Below, in pieces: positions 31,914 through 41,164 of a DNA stretch of 64,000 nucleotides. The stretch spans positions 28,099 through 92,098 of the forward strand of contig CACYRS010000009.1 of assembly GCA_902776935.1 (NCBI GenBank). The letters are read 5' to 3'. Below the pieces are notes generated by a model. It did not search any database, was not told the DNA's origin, and worked only from the letters and a program-made list of their open reading frames with translations. This DNA is from an uncultured Prevotellaceae bacterium (lineage in GTDB: Bacteria; Bacteroidota; Bacteroidia; Bacteroidales; Bacteroidaceae). Position 1 is the first letter of the stretch; every line of letters begins with the position of its first letter. Both the position numbers and the translations under genes were made by a program.

Positions 31914-33209
31914 TTAATTTCGTTTTAAATATTCATAACCAAAGCGACAACGAAGACAGTCTTTCTTGTCGCAGTATTCTTTCTTTAATTGTATCAGGGC
32001 CTGAGAGTCACCAGCAGTCTTTACAGGCAGCCCCACCTGTTGCCACATGCGAATGATATGGTTATTCTCTGCCTTCAGTTGTTCAAGGAAGTCAAAGGCT
32101 CTATCGCATAACTCTTCCTGTCCTTTATGTCTGCCAATGGCGAAGAGCATGGGTATTGCTGTGTTTATCATCAGGAGGTTGATGGAGCCGTAAGAGAGGT
32201 GTTTCTCGTTCTTGTCGCTTGTAGAGCCGAAAGTGTAGTGAGTCTCCCAATATGGTGTTACATGTGAACTGAGGACTGTCTTCAGTTGATCTATGGTCTC
32301 GCATTCCACAAGGTGGCTGAGACCTGCCTTACGCTGATAGTATAGGTTGGCCAACTGCGATATCCTGATATGTGGAAAGTTCTGTGGGCGAAGTCTTAGG
32401 AAGCGCCAGAGCTTATAATCCATAGGTTTCATCGAGAATTTGTGTGCAAGATAAAGATATTCGTTACGTAGTTTTGCAAAGTATCCTTCGTTGAGCGCTG
32501 ACTGTTGGTAGTAACCAGGTATGGCCTCTAACTCTAACAGTCCTGCCTGTCCCATGAAGATGGCCTCTATCTGGAAGAGGTCATCGCGATGGTGGGCTAT
32601 TGCCTGAAGGGGTATGTCCCTAGCCCATTGCTCAAATACTTCACCATTGATACCAAAGCCGTAGTTTCGTGCTAGAGTCATGAAATATGCATTTTCCCAT
32701 GAACCGCCACAAAGCTCAGCCCTGTGATGTATAGCCTCAGTCTTCTGTTCCAGTCGTTCTGTCTGCAGGGCGGCCATCCAGGCGTGAACCATAAGTGTTG
32801 TCAGCGATGGAATGACCTTGTAACAAGGAGGATAACTGTCTGTTGCCAACAGCTCTTCATAGTGTTCCTTAACTAGTTGTGGCACATCGAGTTGCATCTG
32901 AGGCAGATATTCGCCTCGTGAGGTTTTAACATCGGTATCTATCACACCAGCCACGTGGAGCACCACATTATCGTAGTTGCTATCCTTATCATGACCATGC
33001 ACATACCAGTCGGATGACTTGTCGTGTATCTCTACGTTGCCAACCCACATAGTATTGCCAATCCTGACTTTGGCATTAAAGAAGTCTGGGCCAGCATTTC
33101 TGTTATACAGTCCGGGGTCAATCACTTCGACGGTCTTGCCGTCGGTTGTCTGTAGTTCCCGCAAAGGGAACATCTTGTGCTTCCATACATAATGTAACAA
33201 TTGTTCCAT
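31914..33209 (-). CDS. DUF2851 family protein
   Basis: A 431-residue protein of the DUF2851 family, common in Bacteroidota and often adjacent to dprA as here. Conserved features are the N-terminal LLHYVWKHKMFP, GLYNRNAGPDFFNAKVRIG, WVGNVEIHDKSSDWYVHGH, and a C-terminal cluster of four cysteines (YCDKKDCLRCRFG) that may bind metal. The family has a nuclease-like look in its GPDF...E...K order, but I know of no demonstrated function. Confidence 0.88.
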   Translation of the reverse strand: MEQLLHYVWKHKMFPLRELQTTDGKTVEVIDPGLYNRNAGPDFFNAKVRIGNTMWVGNVEIHDKSSDWYVHGHDKDSNYDNVVLHVAGVIDTDVKTSRGEYLPQMQLDVPQLVKEHYEELLATDSYPPCYKVIPSLTTLMVHAWMAALQTERLEQKTEAIHHRAELCGGSWENAYFMTLARNYGFGINGEVFEQWARDIPLQAIAHHRDDLFQIEAIFMGQAGLLELEAIPGYYQQSALNEGYFAKLRNEYLYLAHKFSMKPMDYKLWRFLRLRPQNFPHIRISQLANLYYQRKAGLSHLVECETIDQLKTVLSSHVTPYWETHYTFGSTSDKNEKHLSYGSINLLMINTAIPMLFAIGRHKGQEELCDRAFDFLEQLKAENNHIIRMWQQVGLPVKTAGDSQALIQLKKEYCDKKDCLRCRFGYEYLKRN

Positions 33210-33243
33210 AGCATTCTTTTTAAGAAAAAAACATTTTCGGGAG

Positions 33244-33275
33244 CAAAGATAGTAACTTTTCCGATAACTTCCAAA
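33244..33275 (-). promoter_or_regulatory. Promoter of the DUF2851-dprA operon
   Basis: TTTG at 33272-33275, a 20-bp spacer and TATCTTTG at 33244-33251, about 35 nt before the ATG at 33209. Confidence 0.75.
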
Positions 33276-33353
33276 CTTTTTCAGGAAAACCTTTCAAATA
33301 TTAGAAGAAATCCAAGAATTATTCATAACTTTGCACCCTCAAAAGGGAGTTTT

Positions 33354-34151
33354 ATGGAGATTATAGAACAGGCGATTATTGCCAAGAATCCTAAGAAGAA
33401 AAGTGAGGACGGGATTGTTGTTACTGACGATTATATAGCAGTTATCGATGGCTCTACCTCAAAGACAGACAGAAGGTTTAGTCTTTTCCGCAGCAATGGA
33501 AGATACTGCATGCAGCTCATCAGCAGGTATATACGTAATGCAAAAGGCAACTTGTCTTGTCTTCAGTTTTGTAATGGCGTCTCTCGTGCTGTTGCAAGCC
33601 ATTATAAGAAGCGTGACCTAGAGCGGTTGGCTGCTCATCCTGAGGAACGGCTGACAGCCTCTGCTATCGTTTATAGCAGGCTTAATCGTGAGATCTGGAT
33701 GATTGGCGACTGTCAGTGTATGGTGGGAGGACAGTATTACGACAATCCCAAGCCCTACGAGCAGGAACTAGCTGAGCAGCGTGCTGCGATAATTGTTCAG
33801 AGCAAAGAGCCTAAGGAGTCATTCCTTGAACATGATACAGCCCGTGAGGCTATCATCCCCCACATGCTTGAGACTATGCAACAACAGAACAAGACCTACG
33901 CTGTCATCGACGGATTCCCTATTCCTCAACAGTGTGTTCGTGTTATTACTCTCGACTTCAATCCTTGGGAGGTGGTACTGGCCAGCGATGGTTACCCTTT
34001 CCTGGAGCCAACCCTTGAGGCATCGGAAGAGCGACTGGAATGGCAACGGCAGAATGATCCATTAAATATGGGTGAGTTTAAGGCTACAAAGGCTTTCTCA
34101 GTAGGAAACAATTCGTTTGATGATCGTGCCTACATACGTTTCAAGGTCTGA
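33354..34151 (+). CDS. PP2C-like phosphatase domain protein
   Basis: A 265-residue soluble protein with the motif order of PP2C phosphatases: YIAVIDGSTSK near residue 28 for the first metal aspartate, WMIGDCQCMVGG, EVVLASDGYPFLEP and a C-terminal FDDRAYIRF. The metal-binding residues look retained though the spacing is divergent, so activity is uncertain. ATG 33354 is used because TAACTTTG at 33326-33333 lies inside the longer frame. No kinase is next to it. Confidence 0.65.
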   Translation: MEIIEQAIIAKNPKKKSEDGIVVTDDYIAVIDGSTSKTDRRFSLFRSNGRYCMQLISRYIRNAKGNLSCLQFCNGVSRAVASHYKKRDLERLAAHPEERLTASAIVYSRLNREIWMIGDCQCMVGGQYYDNPKPYEQELAEQRAAIIVQSKEPKESFLEHDTAREAIIPHMLETMQQQNKTYAVIDGFPIPQQCVRVITLDFNPWEVVLASDGYPFLEPTLEASEERLEWQRQNDPLNMGEFKATKAFSVGNNSFDDRAYIRFKV

Positions 34152-34175
34152 TAACAAAAATAAATCACAATTAAT

Positions 34176-34206
34176 TTTGAATTTCGCCTATTTTACAGTA
34201 CCTTTG
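34176..34206 (+). promoter_or_regulatory. Promoter of the thioesterase-dus operon
   Basis: TTTG at 34176-34179, a 19-bp spacer and TACCTTTG at 34199-34206. The ATG at 34215 leaves a leader of only about 5 nt. Confidence 0.7.
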
Positions 34207-34214
34207 CAGCCGTT

Positions 34215-34625
34215 ATGAACAGAAAATATATTTTCCAGACCGTTATGCAGGTCCGCGATTATGAGTGTGATATTGAGGGGATAGTCAACAACGCAAACTA
34301 TCTGCACTATTGCGAACATACCCGTCATCTCTTTCTCAAACAGTGTGGTCTTAGCTTTGCTGAGATGCACGAAAAAGGTGTAGATGCAGTTGTGGCACGA
34401 ATGTCGATGCAGTTTAAATACCCATTGCGTCCTGATGACGAGATGTTGTCATGTCTTAAACTCACAAAGGATGGGTTTAAATATATCTTCCACCACGATA
34501 TTTATAGGGCTTCTGACGAGAAGATATGTTTTCGTGCCAATGTGGAACTGGTTTGTCTTGTAGACGGCAAACTATCGGAGAGTGAGGACTATGATCGCGC
34601 CTTTGCTCCTTATTTTAACTCATAA
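34215..34625 (+). CDS. Hotdog-fold acyl-CoA thioesterase
   Basis: A 136-residue single hotdog domain of the YbgC/4-hydroxybenzoyl-CoA thioesterase type. The family motif with the catalytic acid region is YECDIEGIVNNANYLHYCEHTRHLF near residues 12-35 (quoted loosely; DIEGIVNNANYL is the core). Expected to hydrolyse acyl-CoA or acyl-ACP; substrate unknown. Followed 5 bp later by the dihydrouridine synthase gene. Confidence 0.88.
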   Translation: MNRKYIFQTVMQVRDYECDIEGIVNNANYLHYCEHTRHLFLKQCGLSFAEMHEKGVDAVVARMSMQFKYPLRPDDEMLSCLKLTKDGFKYIFHHDIYRASDEKICFRANVELVCLVDGKLSESEDYDRAFAPYFNS

Positions 34626-34630
34626 TAAGC

Positions 34631-35617
34631 ATGAAGATAGGCGATATAGAATTTGGACAACAACCAGTATTCCTGGCACCTATGGAAGACGTTACAGACA
34701 TCGGCTTCAGACTGCTCTGTAAGCGTTTCGGGGCATCGATGGTGTATACTGAGTTCGTAAGTGCTGAGGCTCTGATACGGGATGTCAAGTCTACTATCAA
34801 TAAACTGACTATCAGCGATGAGGAACGTCCTGTAGGAATACAGATCTATGGACGTGACACTGATGCTATGGTGGAAGCTGCAAAGATAGTGGAACAGGCA
34901 GGGCCAGATCTTATTGACCTGAACTTCGGCTGTCCTGTGAAGAAGGTAGCAGGCAAAGGCGCTGGGGCAGGAATGCTACAGAACATCCCAAAGATGCTCG
35001 ACATAACAAGGAAGGTTGTTGATGCAGTGAAGTTGCCTGTCACTGTAAAGACACGATTGGGATGGAACCACGAACAACTGATAATCACCGAACTGGCAGA
35101 ACAACTTCAGGATTGCGGCATAAAGGCCTTGACAATACACGGACGAACCCGTTCACAGATGTATACAGGCAATGCCGACTGGACCCTTATCGGTGAGGTA
35201 AAGCGTAACCCTCGTATCCATATCCCCATCATCGGCAATGGCGATATCACATCAGCAGAGGAGGCGAAGAGAGCCTTCGACGAATATGGTGTGGATGCCA
35301 TAATGATAGGGCGAGCCACCTTCGGGCGACCTTGGATATTCAAAGAGGTGCGTGACTATCTCGATAATACTGGCAACAGCGAACTGACCTATAACGAGAA
35401 GATAGATATCCTTGAAGAACTTCTTAGGATTAATGTGGAACGTATAGACGAGAAGCGAGGCATCCTCCACACAAGAAGACACCTCGCTGCTACACCCATA
35501 TTTAAAGGCATTGCCAACTTCAGGCCTACACGTATCGCAATGCTCAGAGCAGAGACGATGAATGACCTGATGGCGATCTTAGAACCACTGCATCAGGCTC
35601 CTGAGATAGGCGGTTAA
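34631..35617 (+). CDS. dusB: tRNA-dihydrouridine synthase
   Basis: A 328-residue flavoprotein that reduces uridine to dihydrouridine in tRNA. The TIM-barrel signatures are complete: FLAPMEDVTDIGFR, DLNFGCPVKKVAGKGAGAG (with the catalytic cysteine in NFGCP), VTVKTRLGW, LTIHGRTR, IPIIGNGDI and GRATFGRPWIF. DusB is the usual assignment for this length and motif set, without subfamily proof. The 3' end overlaps the convergent esterase gene by 39 bp. Confidence 0.9.
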   Translation: MKIGDIEFGQQPVFLAPMEDVTDIGFRLLCKRFGASMVYTEFVSAEALIRDVKSTINKLTISDEERPVGIQIYGRDTDAMVEAAKIVEQAGPDLIDLNFGCPVKKVAGKGAGAGMLQNIPKMLDITRKVVDAVKLPVTVKTRLGWNHEQLIITELAEQLQDCGIKALTIHGRTRSQMYTGNADWTLIGEVKRNPRIHIPIIGNGDITSAEEAKRAFDEYGVDAIMIGRATFGRPWIFKEVRDYLDNTGNSELTYNEKIDILEELLRINVERIDEKRGILHTRRHLAATPIFKGIANFRPTRIAMLRAETMNDLMAILEPLHQAPEIGG

Positions 35618-36709
35618 CTCTACTGCCATCTTCTCGTCCTGGTAGATATTAGGATGCCAGTCGTTGCCTATCCAGCCGTCGCCTGTGATAGGAGACATAT
35701 CAAAGCGGTAAACTTCCTTATCACCAGCTTTCTGAGCTTCGGCAGCAACCTCGTCGAGAAGTTGTTTAGCTTCCTGTAGCTCCTTATTATAAAGCATCGA
35801 ACCTGTTAGGAACACAATCTTAGCCTTTGGATTGTTCTTGCGCACCATCTTCAGCAGATTCTTATAAGCTTGCTTAAGAAGCTTCAAGGAGTAGTTGTTA
35901 GTGGATAGGTCGTTGGTACCCAGATTGATGCACACCACATCTGGCTGGTAGCGGCTGAAGTCCCATTTCTCACTGTCGAATCCTGCGTTCTTACGGAGTT
36001 CGCTATCGTAAGCATAGCCAGTATATTCGTATTGCACAGTCATGCATGATTTAGAAGTACCTTCCTTAGGACCATCGTAATTACGATAAGCTCCTATTCC
36101 GCTACGTGCCACAACCCAGTGCTGGGCATCAAGGTTACGAGCTGTGATAGAAGCATAGCTGTAGTAATGATTCTCTGTCTCATATTCAAAATGCTCTTCC
36201 TTAAGGAGTCCCTCGTTGCCATATCCACAGGTGATTGAATTGCCAATGAACTCAATCTTTCTTGAGGGTAGGGCGGGGGCATCTGCTAATGAACAATCTT
36301 TGTCAAGAACAAAACCCCAGAACTCAGGATAGAACTCATAACCCTCGATGATATACATCAGACGTACAATATGTTTTCCGTAGGGCAAAGCTGTTGCGAG
36401 GGTAACAACAGAATCGCGCTCACCACGAAAGGCAACCTTGAAAGGCTCGGCATTGTCTATCTGAGCCATGAAATAGCCGCTTTTGGGTTTGGCCATCATA
36501 CGCAAAGATGTACCCTCAAAAGCCGCGATAATCTGTATGCCCGGGAAATTCCATGCAGGACGCTCAGGATTGGCAAAACTGATACGACCGGTATAAAGGA
36601 TATGTTTGTCGGTAGGACTGACAAACGTTCCCTTCTGGGGAAAAGTCTGATTGGCAATAGTATACTGGCATACTACTGCAAGCAGCAGGGATAAAAGTTG
36701 TTTTCTCAT
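35579..36709 (-). CDS. Secreted CE2-type acetylxylan esterase (SGNH hydrolase)
   Basis: A 376-residue exported esterase (signal peptide ending YTIAN). An N-terminal beta-sandwich (residues about 25-140) precedes an SGNH domain with IEFIGNSITCGYGNEG (nucleophile Ser), the Gly in GIGAYRNYDG, VCINLGTNDLS (Asn) and GNDWHPN (Asp/His). This two-domain layout is that of carbohydrate esterase family 2, which deacetylates xylan and glucomannan. It overlaps the response-regulator gene by an ATGA, which places a carbohydrate esterase in a two-component operon. Confidence 0.88.
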   Translation of the reverse strand: MRKQLLSLLLAVVCQYTIANQTFPQKGTFVSPTDKHILYTGRISFANPERPAWNFPGIQIIAAFEGTSLRMMAKPKSGYFMAQIDNAEPFKVAFRGERDSVVTLATALPYGKHIVRLMYIIEGYEFYPEFWGFVLDKDCSLADAPALPSRKIEFIGNSITCGYGNEGLLKEEHFEYETENHYYSYASITARNLDAQHWVVARSGIGAYRNYDGPKEGTSKSCMTVQYEYTGYAYDSELRKNAGFDSEKWDFSRYQPDVVCINLGTNDLSTNNYSLKLLKQAYKNLLKMVRKNNPKAKIVFLTGSMLYNKELQEAKQLLDEVAAEAQKAGDKEVYRFDMSPITGDGWIGNDWHPNIYQDEKMAVELTAYLRSLMQWF

Positions 36710-37440
36710 ATAATCATACGTTTTAGATAATTCTGGAATTGTGGCAGGAAGGCTTCCGTAACGTGGATAATCTCCTCACCTATATATATACAGTCATTGC
36801 GGTCAACTTTTCGTATCTTATTTAGGGCAACGATATAAGAACGGTGCACCCTCATAAACTGTTCCTGAGGCAACATCTCTTCAACAGCCTTCATCGTAAG
36901 ATGGGTGATAAGTGGTTTACGTTCATCTGTGAGGTAGAACATCACATAGTCTTTCATCCCACAGACAAAAAGGATGTTGCTGATGGCTATCTGACGATAT
37001 TCGCCATCTACCTTGAGGAAAAGATGCTGGGGTGCTCCTTCTTCCTTTGGTTCTGCTACAGGTGTGGTCGCTGTTCTCCCAAACCACTCTTTCGCCTTGT
37101 CGACAGCAGCGATAAACTTATTGTATCTTATGGGTTTAAGAAGGAAGTCGAGGGCCTTTACCTCATAGCTCTCAAAGGCGTACTCCTTAAAGGCTGTGGT
37201 GAAGATAACACGTGTCTTATCAGGTATCATGTGAGCCAGTTCCATACCGTTGAGGTCTGGCATCTGGATATCCAGGAAAAGGATATTGGGCGTCTGTTCC
37301 TTTACGGCATTGATAGCCTCTACCGAGTCAGTAAATGAACCAAGAAGCTTCAGATCAGGTGTCTTAGCCACAAACGACTCCATCAGTTTGACAGCCAAGG
37401 GCTCATCATCTACTATGATACAGGTTAGTTCGGAGTTCAT
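36706..37440 (-). CDS. LytTR-family response regulator
   Basis: A 244-residue regulator with an N-terminal receiver domain (CIIVDDEPLAVKLM acid pocket; phospho-acceptor Asp in ILFLDIQMPDLNG; Lys in FLLKPIRYN) and a C-terminal LytTR DNA-binding domain (HLFLKVDGEYRQIAISNILFV, MRVHRSYIVALNKIRKV). ATG 37440 is used because it follows the kinase stop by 5 bp; the longer frame has no support. Members bind paired direct repeats with a period near 21-22 bp, and such a pair lies in front of this operon. Confidence 0.93.
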   Translation of the reverse strand: MNSELTCIIVDDEPLAVKLMESFVAKTPDLKLLGSFTDSVEAINAVKEQTPNILFLDIQMPDLNGMELAHMIPDKTRVIFTTAFKEYAFESYEVKALDFLLKPIRYNKFIAAVDKAKEWFGRTATTPVAEPKEEGAPQHLFLKVDGEYRQIAISNILFVCGMKDYVMFYLTDERKPLITHLTMKAVEEMLPQEQFMRVHRSYIVALNKIRKVDRNDCIYIGEEIIHVTEAFLPQFQNYLKRMII

Positions 37441-37445
37441 AATGC

Positions 37446-38495
37446 TCAGTGTTCGATGCTCAATGTAATCCTTACGTGATAAATATCTCCCTTGAGTTCC
37501 TGCTCCCACTTAAAACGGTCGCGGTACATCAGATCCAGACGGCGACGTGTATTCTCCAGTCCTATGCCAGAACCACTACGATCAGCATCGTCTTTGGGAT
37601 AGTTGGTGTTGTCGCAGTTGAATATCAGTTCGTCATCATTCTGAAGCAGACGGATATCTATCTTCGAAGGGCGACTGCTACTAACACCATGTTTGAAAGC
37701 GTTCTCCACTAATGAAATAAACAATAGCGGGGCGATGTCTATATTCTTCTTTATGTCGAAAGTGGTAACCACCTCTGTCTTCTCATTACAACGTAGCTTC
37801 ATCAGTGATATGTAGTTACGCATAAACTCCACCTCGCCCTCGATAGGAACGGTATTCTTGTTCGTCTCATACATCGCATAGCGCAACAGGTCGCTGAGTT
37901 GGGCGATAGCATCCTGAGCGGCATCTGGGTCTATCTGTGTTAGACTGGAGATATTATTCAGTGTGTTGAAAAGAAAGTGAGGATTAATCTGATTCTTCAG
38001 CCAGGCAAGTTCTGCCTCAGTGTTCTTGGCCTTCTCGTCTTTCAGTTGTTCCTTGATCTTGCGAGTGCGGATGAAATGGAGTATTGCAATCGCAATAGCT
38101 GCTACTCCACAATTAAGCAGTAGGAACATAAAGAATCCGGAGAAGAAACCTATCCACATGTCTGGTGTCATGTTAGGCATATTGGGGATTCTGTCGCGAG
38201 CCAACCACAGATAGAGGAACTGATAGTTCATTGCGAGAATCAGAATCAGGTTGCATAGTGCGAAGATCCAGTACTTCTGACGGAAGAACAGGAATGGTCC
38301 GAAGAAATAGAAATTAACGAAATATACCACAAGTGGTGCATGTAAGATACCCCATACGACAAAAAAGGATGTTTTTGTTGCGTGGAAATCCTGTGTGCTG
38401 AGGAATGTGGCAAGCGGCAGAGACAGCAGTATGATGAGCCATACTGCTGCCTGAGCCATAAACAACCATATATCTTTCTTTTCTATTTTCTTCAT
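37446..38495 (-). CDS. LytS-like sensor histidine kinase
   Basis: A 349-residue kinase with four N-terminal membrane helices (about 12-30, 42-62, 75-95, 115-140), the His_kinase box NQINPHFLFNTLNNISSLTQ carrying the phospho-acceptor histidine, and a HATPase_c domain (LVENAFKHGV, GSGIGLENTRRRL). It lacks a large periplasmic sensor, so it may read membrane state or a partner protein such as the outer-membrane protein encoded upstream. The ATG starts about 2 nt after the expected transcription start. Confidence 0.92.
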   Translation of the reverse strand: MKKIEKKDIWLFMAQAAVWLIILLSLPLATFLSTQDFHATKTSFFVVWGILHAPLVVYFVNFYFFGPFLFFRQKYWIFALCNLILILAMNYQFLYLWLARDRIPNMPNMTPDMWIGFFSGFFMFLLLNCGVAAIAIAILHFIRTRKIKEQLKDEKAKNTEAELAWLKNQINPHFLFNTLNNISSLTQIDPDAAQDAIAQLSDLLRYAMYETNKNTVPIEGEVEFMRNYISLMKLRCNEKTEVVTTFDIKKNIDIAPLLFISLVENAFKHGVSSSRPSKIDIRLLQNDDELIFNCDNTNYPKDDADRSGSGIGLENTRRRLDLMYRDRFKWEQELKGDIYHVRITLSIEH

Positions 38496-38500
38496 CGCTG

Positions 38501-38531
38501 CAAAGTTATAAAGATTTTTTGAATCTGCAAA
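38501..38531 (-). promoter_or_regulatory. Internal promoter before the kinase gene, near-leaderless
   Basis: TTTG at 38528-38531, a 19-bp spacer and TAACTTTG at 38501-38508 between the outer-membrane gene stop and the kinase ATG. It shares TTTGCAGCGATGAAG with the gene at 18785. Confidence 0.7.
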
Positions 38532-38533
38532 AA

Positions 38534-41005
38534 TTATTGCATAATATTACTGTTTCCTGAGCCGGCATTGTTTATAATCTCACCTTGTGACTGCTGTTCG
38601 ATGAAGTCATTCTGTACACGGCTTGTATGCTGCTTGGCTGTCATCTTCGAGTTTCCGAAGGTATAGCTTACTGTAAATGTCACACCATAGATAGGCACTT
38701 TGATATTTGTATGGCTGGTGAAATTCTTACCCTCGCTGTAGCTCTCTATCTTCAGACAGCCACCATCGTTGAGCCCCATCAGACCAGAAACACTTAGATT
38801 GAGTTTGTCTTTCAGGAATGACTTCGAGAGACTTGCTGTGAGGAGGTTGAATCCGCCGCTCCATCCCTGAAGTGTATAGTTCTTTGTTGAGGTGATAGCG
38901 AAAGCACTGAGTTTGAGATCCCATGGGAGGGTCTGCTGCAATCCAGCCATCACGTTAGCTGTCCATCCGCTATTGCTCTGTGAGAGGGCATCACTGCTCA
39001 GGTCGGTGTAGTTGAGACTTCCGTTCATGAAGAGACGGGTGTTGGGAGTCAACAGATAGTTGACGTATGCGCTCAGACCGGTCTGATGACTTTTTACTAC
39101 GTTGCCGTATGTGGTGTTGAGCAGATTGTTGCTGTCATAGAAGCTATACTGTGAGATAGCATTGTCTACGAAGTTATGATGGAGGTTCAGATTAACCATC
39201 AACTTTGGGGTAAACATATTATACACGAGCGAGATGTTATGAGCCTTCTCAACATCGAGGTCTGGATTACCATAAGTGAGAGCGATGGGATTGGTCTTGT
39301 CAACGTACGGATTCAGGTAAGAGATTCCTGGACGTGAGATTCGCATGTTGTATGTCAGTCCTAAATTGCTGCCCTGAGAGAGTGTGTACTGCATGCTGGC
39401 AGTCGGAACAAGACTTCCGTAACTTGTCTTGAAGTCCTGACCATTACCGAGATGATACTGTACATCCTGCCAGGTATACTCGTAACGCAAACCAGCCTTG
39501 ATTCCGAAGTTACTGAAGTTGCCTGCATATTCACCATAACCTGCGAGGATAGAGTTTTTATACTCATACTCAGAACTTGAGCTTGGGTCATAGACATCCC
39601 TAAGATAGTACTTCGAATCAGATGTAGCATCGTGGAGCTGAAGTTTGCTTCCGAGATTGAGTGTCTGACCAATGCCGAGAGGCATCGAGTAGTCGAGCTG
39701 GAAGATATGGTTGGTGGTTTTATCTTTATTTTCCGAATTGCGGTTTGTGAGGTCTATAAGTGAGGATGTTGTGCCGAAATTATTGGTCATCTCTGTGGTA
39801 GCAGGACTATAGTTGAGCTGATAGGTGAGAGCCAGCGACTGGGTGTGTTCCTTATTGAAGAAACGCTGATAGTCGAGACTTCCGCTGAATGATGTACGAG
39901 ACATCTTCATGTCTGTTGTGCTACCATAGCTGAAGCCGCTGCCGTAACCATTTCCACTCATCGTGGTATTGCTTGTACCATTGCTCTTCATCGACATGCT
40001 GTTAACTTGTGCTGTTGCGTTGATGACGCTCATAGAGTCAATCTGATAACCCAGAGTGAGACTTCCCATAGTGAATGGAGTCTTCACATCATTGCCAGAG
40101 GTCATAATCTGTGATGTTCCGTTATCTCTAAGTTGCTCCATCTCGGTAGTGGTCTGGCCGGGCTTGTTGTATGATGTCATAACGTTAGCGCTGTAAGAAA
40201 GTTTACCCTGCTGACCACTTACGAATACACTTCCGCCGAGTTGTTTTGTTCCAACTGAGGCACGGACAGTACCGTTGTAACCATTCATGCTCTGAGCTGC
40301 CTGTGGATTCTGTTTGTTCATCACGATATTAAGTATACCTGCAGCACCCTCTGCATCATATTTCGCACCAGGATTGGTAACAACCTCGATGCTCTTTACT
40401 GCTGTGGCAGGCATGCTCTTGAATACTAATGAAGGATTGCTTGAGAACATCACATTTGGCATACCGTCAACATAAACCTTGAATGAAGAAGAACCATTAA
40501 CAGTAATATTATCCTGCCCATCGACAGTCACCATAGGCACCTTACGGAGCATGTCGAGAACGGTATTCGACTTTGAGTCCTCATCTTCGGCCACGTTATA
40601 GCTCATCTTGTCTACATCCATCTTTACAAGAGGCTTTTGGGCAACAACGACCACATCATTCAACATGTTCTCGTTATCCTTGATATATAATGTACCTAAG
40701 TCGAGCTGGCCATTACCTTCGAGGTCGATGGTCTGACTGAGATCTTCTTTACCAACACTGCTGAACACGATGTCATACTTACCCTTGCCTTTCACCTCCT
40801 GCGAGAACAGTCCATTCTCATCAGTAAGAAACATAGCCACCGGCTTATCACTCTTGCCAGCCTTGAAGATTCTTACCGTAGCGAATGGCTCGCTCTCATT
40901 CTGGGCCTTCGACATTAGCACACCCTTAACGGTTGTCTTCTGGGCCATTACAACTGCTGAGATCATCAGCATCATCATCACGAAGAATAATCTAATCTGT
41001 TTCAT
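38534..41005 (-). CDS. TonB-type outer-membrane beta-barrel protein
   Basis: An 823-residue outer-membrane protein. After a signal peptide ending VVMAQ come a carboxypeptidase-regulatory domain (about 25-110), a plug (VLDMLRKVPMVTVDGQDNITV, VVTNPGAKYDAEGAAGILNI, partly quoted) and a beta-barrel of OMP_b-brl_3 type running to the end. The tail is NNAGSGNSNIMQ rather than an aromatic strand. It leads the kinase/LytTR/esterase operon and its promoter carries the 22-bp-period repeat. Possible roles are nutrient uptake or signalling; the ligand is unknown. Confidence 0.9.
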   Translation of the reverse strand: MKQIRLFFVMMMLMISAVVMAQKTTVKGVLMSKAQNESEPFATVRIFKAGKSDKPVAMFLTDENGLFSQEVKGKGKYDIVFSSVGKEDLSQTIDLEGNGQLDLGTLYIKDNENMLNDVVVVAQKPLVKMDVDKMSYNVAEDEDSKSNTVLDMLRKVPMVTVDGQDNITVNGSSSFKVYVDGMPNVMFSSNPSLVFKSMPATAVKSIEVVTNPGAKYDAEGAAGILNIVMNKQNPQAAQSMNGYNGTVRASVGTKQLGGSVFVSGQQGKLSYSANVMTSYNKPGQTTTEMEQLRDNGTSQIMTSGNDVKTPFTMGSLTLGYQIDSMSVINATAQVNSMSMKSNGTSNTTMSGNGYGSGFSYGSTTDMKMSRTSFSGSLDYQRFFNKEHTQSLALTYQLNYSPATTEMTNNFGTTSSLIDLTNRNSENKDKTTNHIFQLDYSMPLGIGQTLNLGSKLQLHDATSDSKYYLRDVYDPSSSSEYEYKNSILAGYGEYAGNFSNFGIKAGLRYEYTWQDVQYHLGNGQDFKTSYGSLVPTASMQYTLSQGSNLGLTYNMRISRPGISYLNPYVDKTNPIALTYGNPDLDVEKAHNISLVYNMFTPKLMVNLNLHHNFVDNAISQYSFYDSNNLLNTTYGNVVKSHQTGLSAYVNYLLTPNTRLFMNGSLNYTDLSSDALSQSNSGWTANVMAGLQQTLPWDLKLSAFAITSTKNYTLQGWSGGFNLLTASLSKSFLKDKLNLSVSGLMGLNDGGCLKIESYSEGKNFTSHTNIKVPIYGVTFTVSYTFGNSKMTAKQHTSRVQNDFIEQQSQGEIINNAGSGNSNIMQ

Positions 41006-41033
41006 ATCTTGTCGTTTTTATTTGTTTCTGGTG

Positions 41034-41103
41034 CAAAGGTAAGGTGAAAAACCATATGTACGATGAAACTTTCGACGACTTCCTGGGAATTTTTCGACGA
41101 CTT
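41034..41103 (-). promoter_or_regulatory. Promoter with 22-bp-period direct repeat, candidate LytTR site
   Basis: TACCTTTG at 41034-41041 without a -33 TTTG. TTTCGACGACTT occurs twice (plus-strand 41070-41081 and 41092-41103), exactly 22 bp apart, centred about 50-60 bp upstream of the expected start. This matches the known period of LytTR binding sites, and a LytTR regulator is encoded in the same operon. Confidence 0.65.
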
Positions 41104-41106
41104 TTG

Positions 41107-41136
41107 TTTGTAATACAAAAAGATTTCGTATCTTTG
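41107..41136 (+). promoter_or_regulatory. Promoter of the lemA operon
   Basis: TATCTTTG at 41129-41136 with TTTG at 41107-41110 (18-bp spacer) or 41103-41106 (22-bp). It abuts the LytTR repeats of the divergent operon, so binding there could affect both genes. Confidence 0.6.
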
Positions 41137-41164
41137 CGCCCAAAGAACCATTAATTATTTAGTT

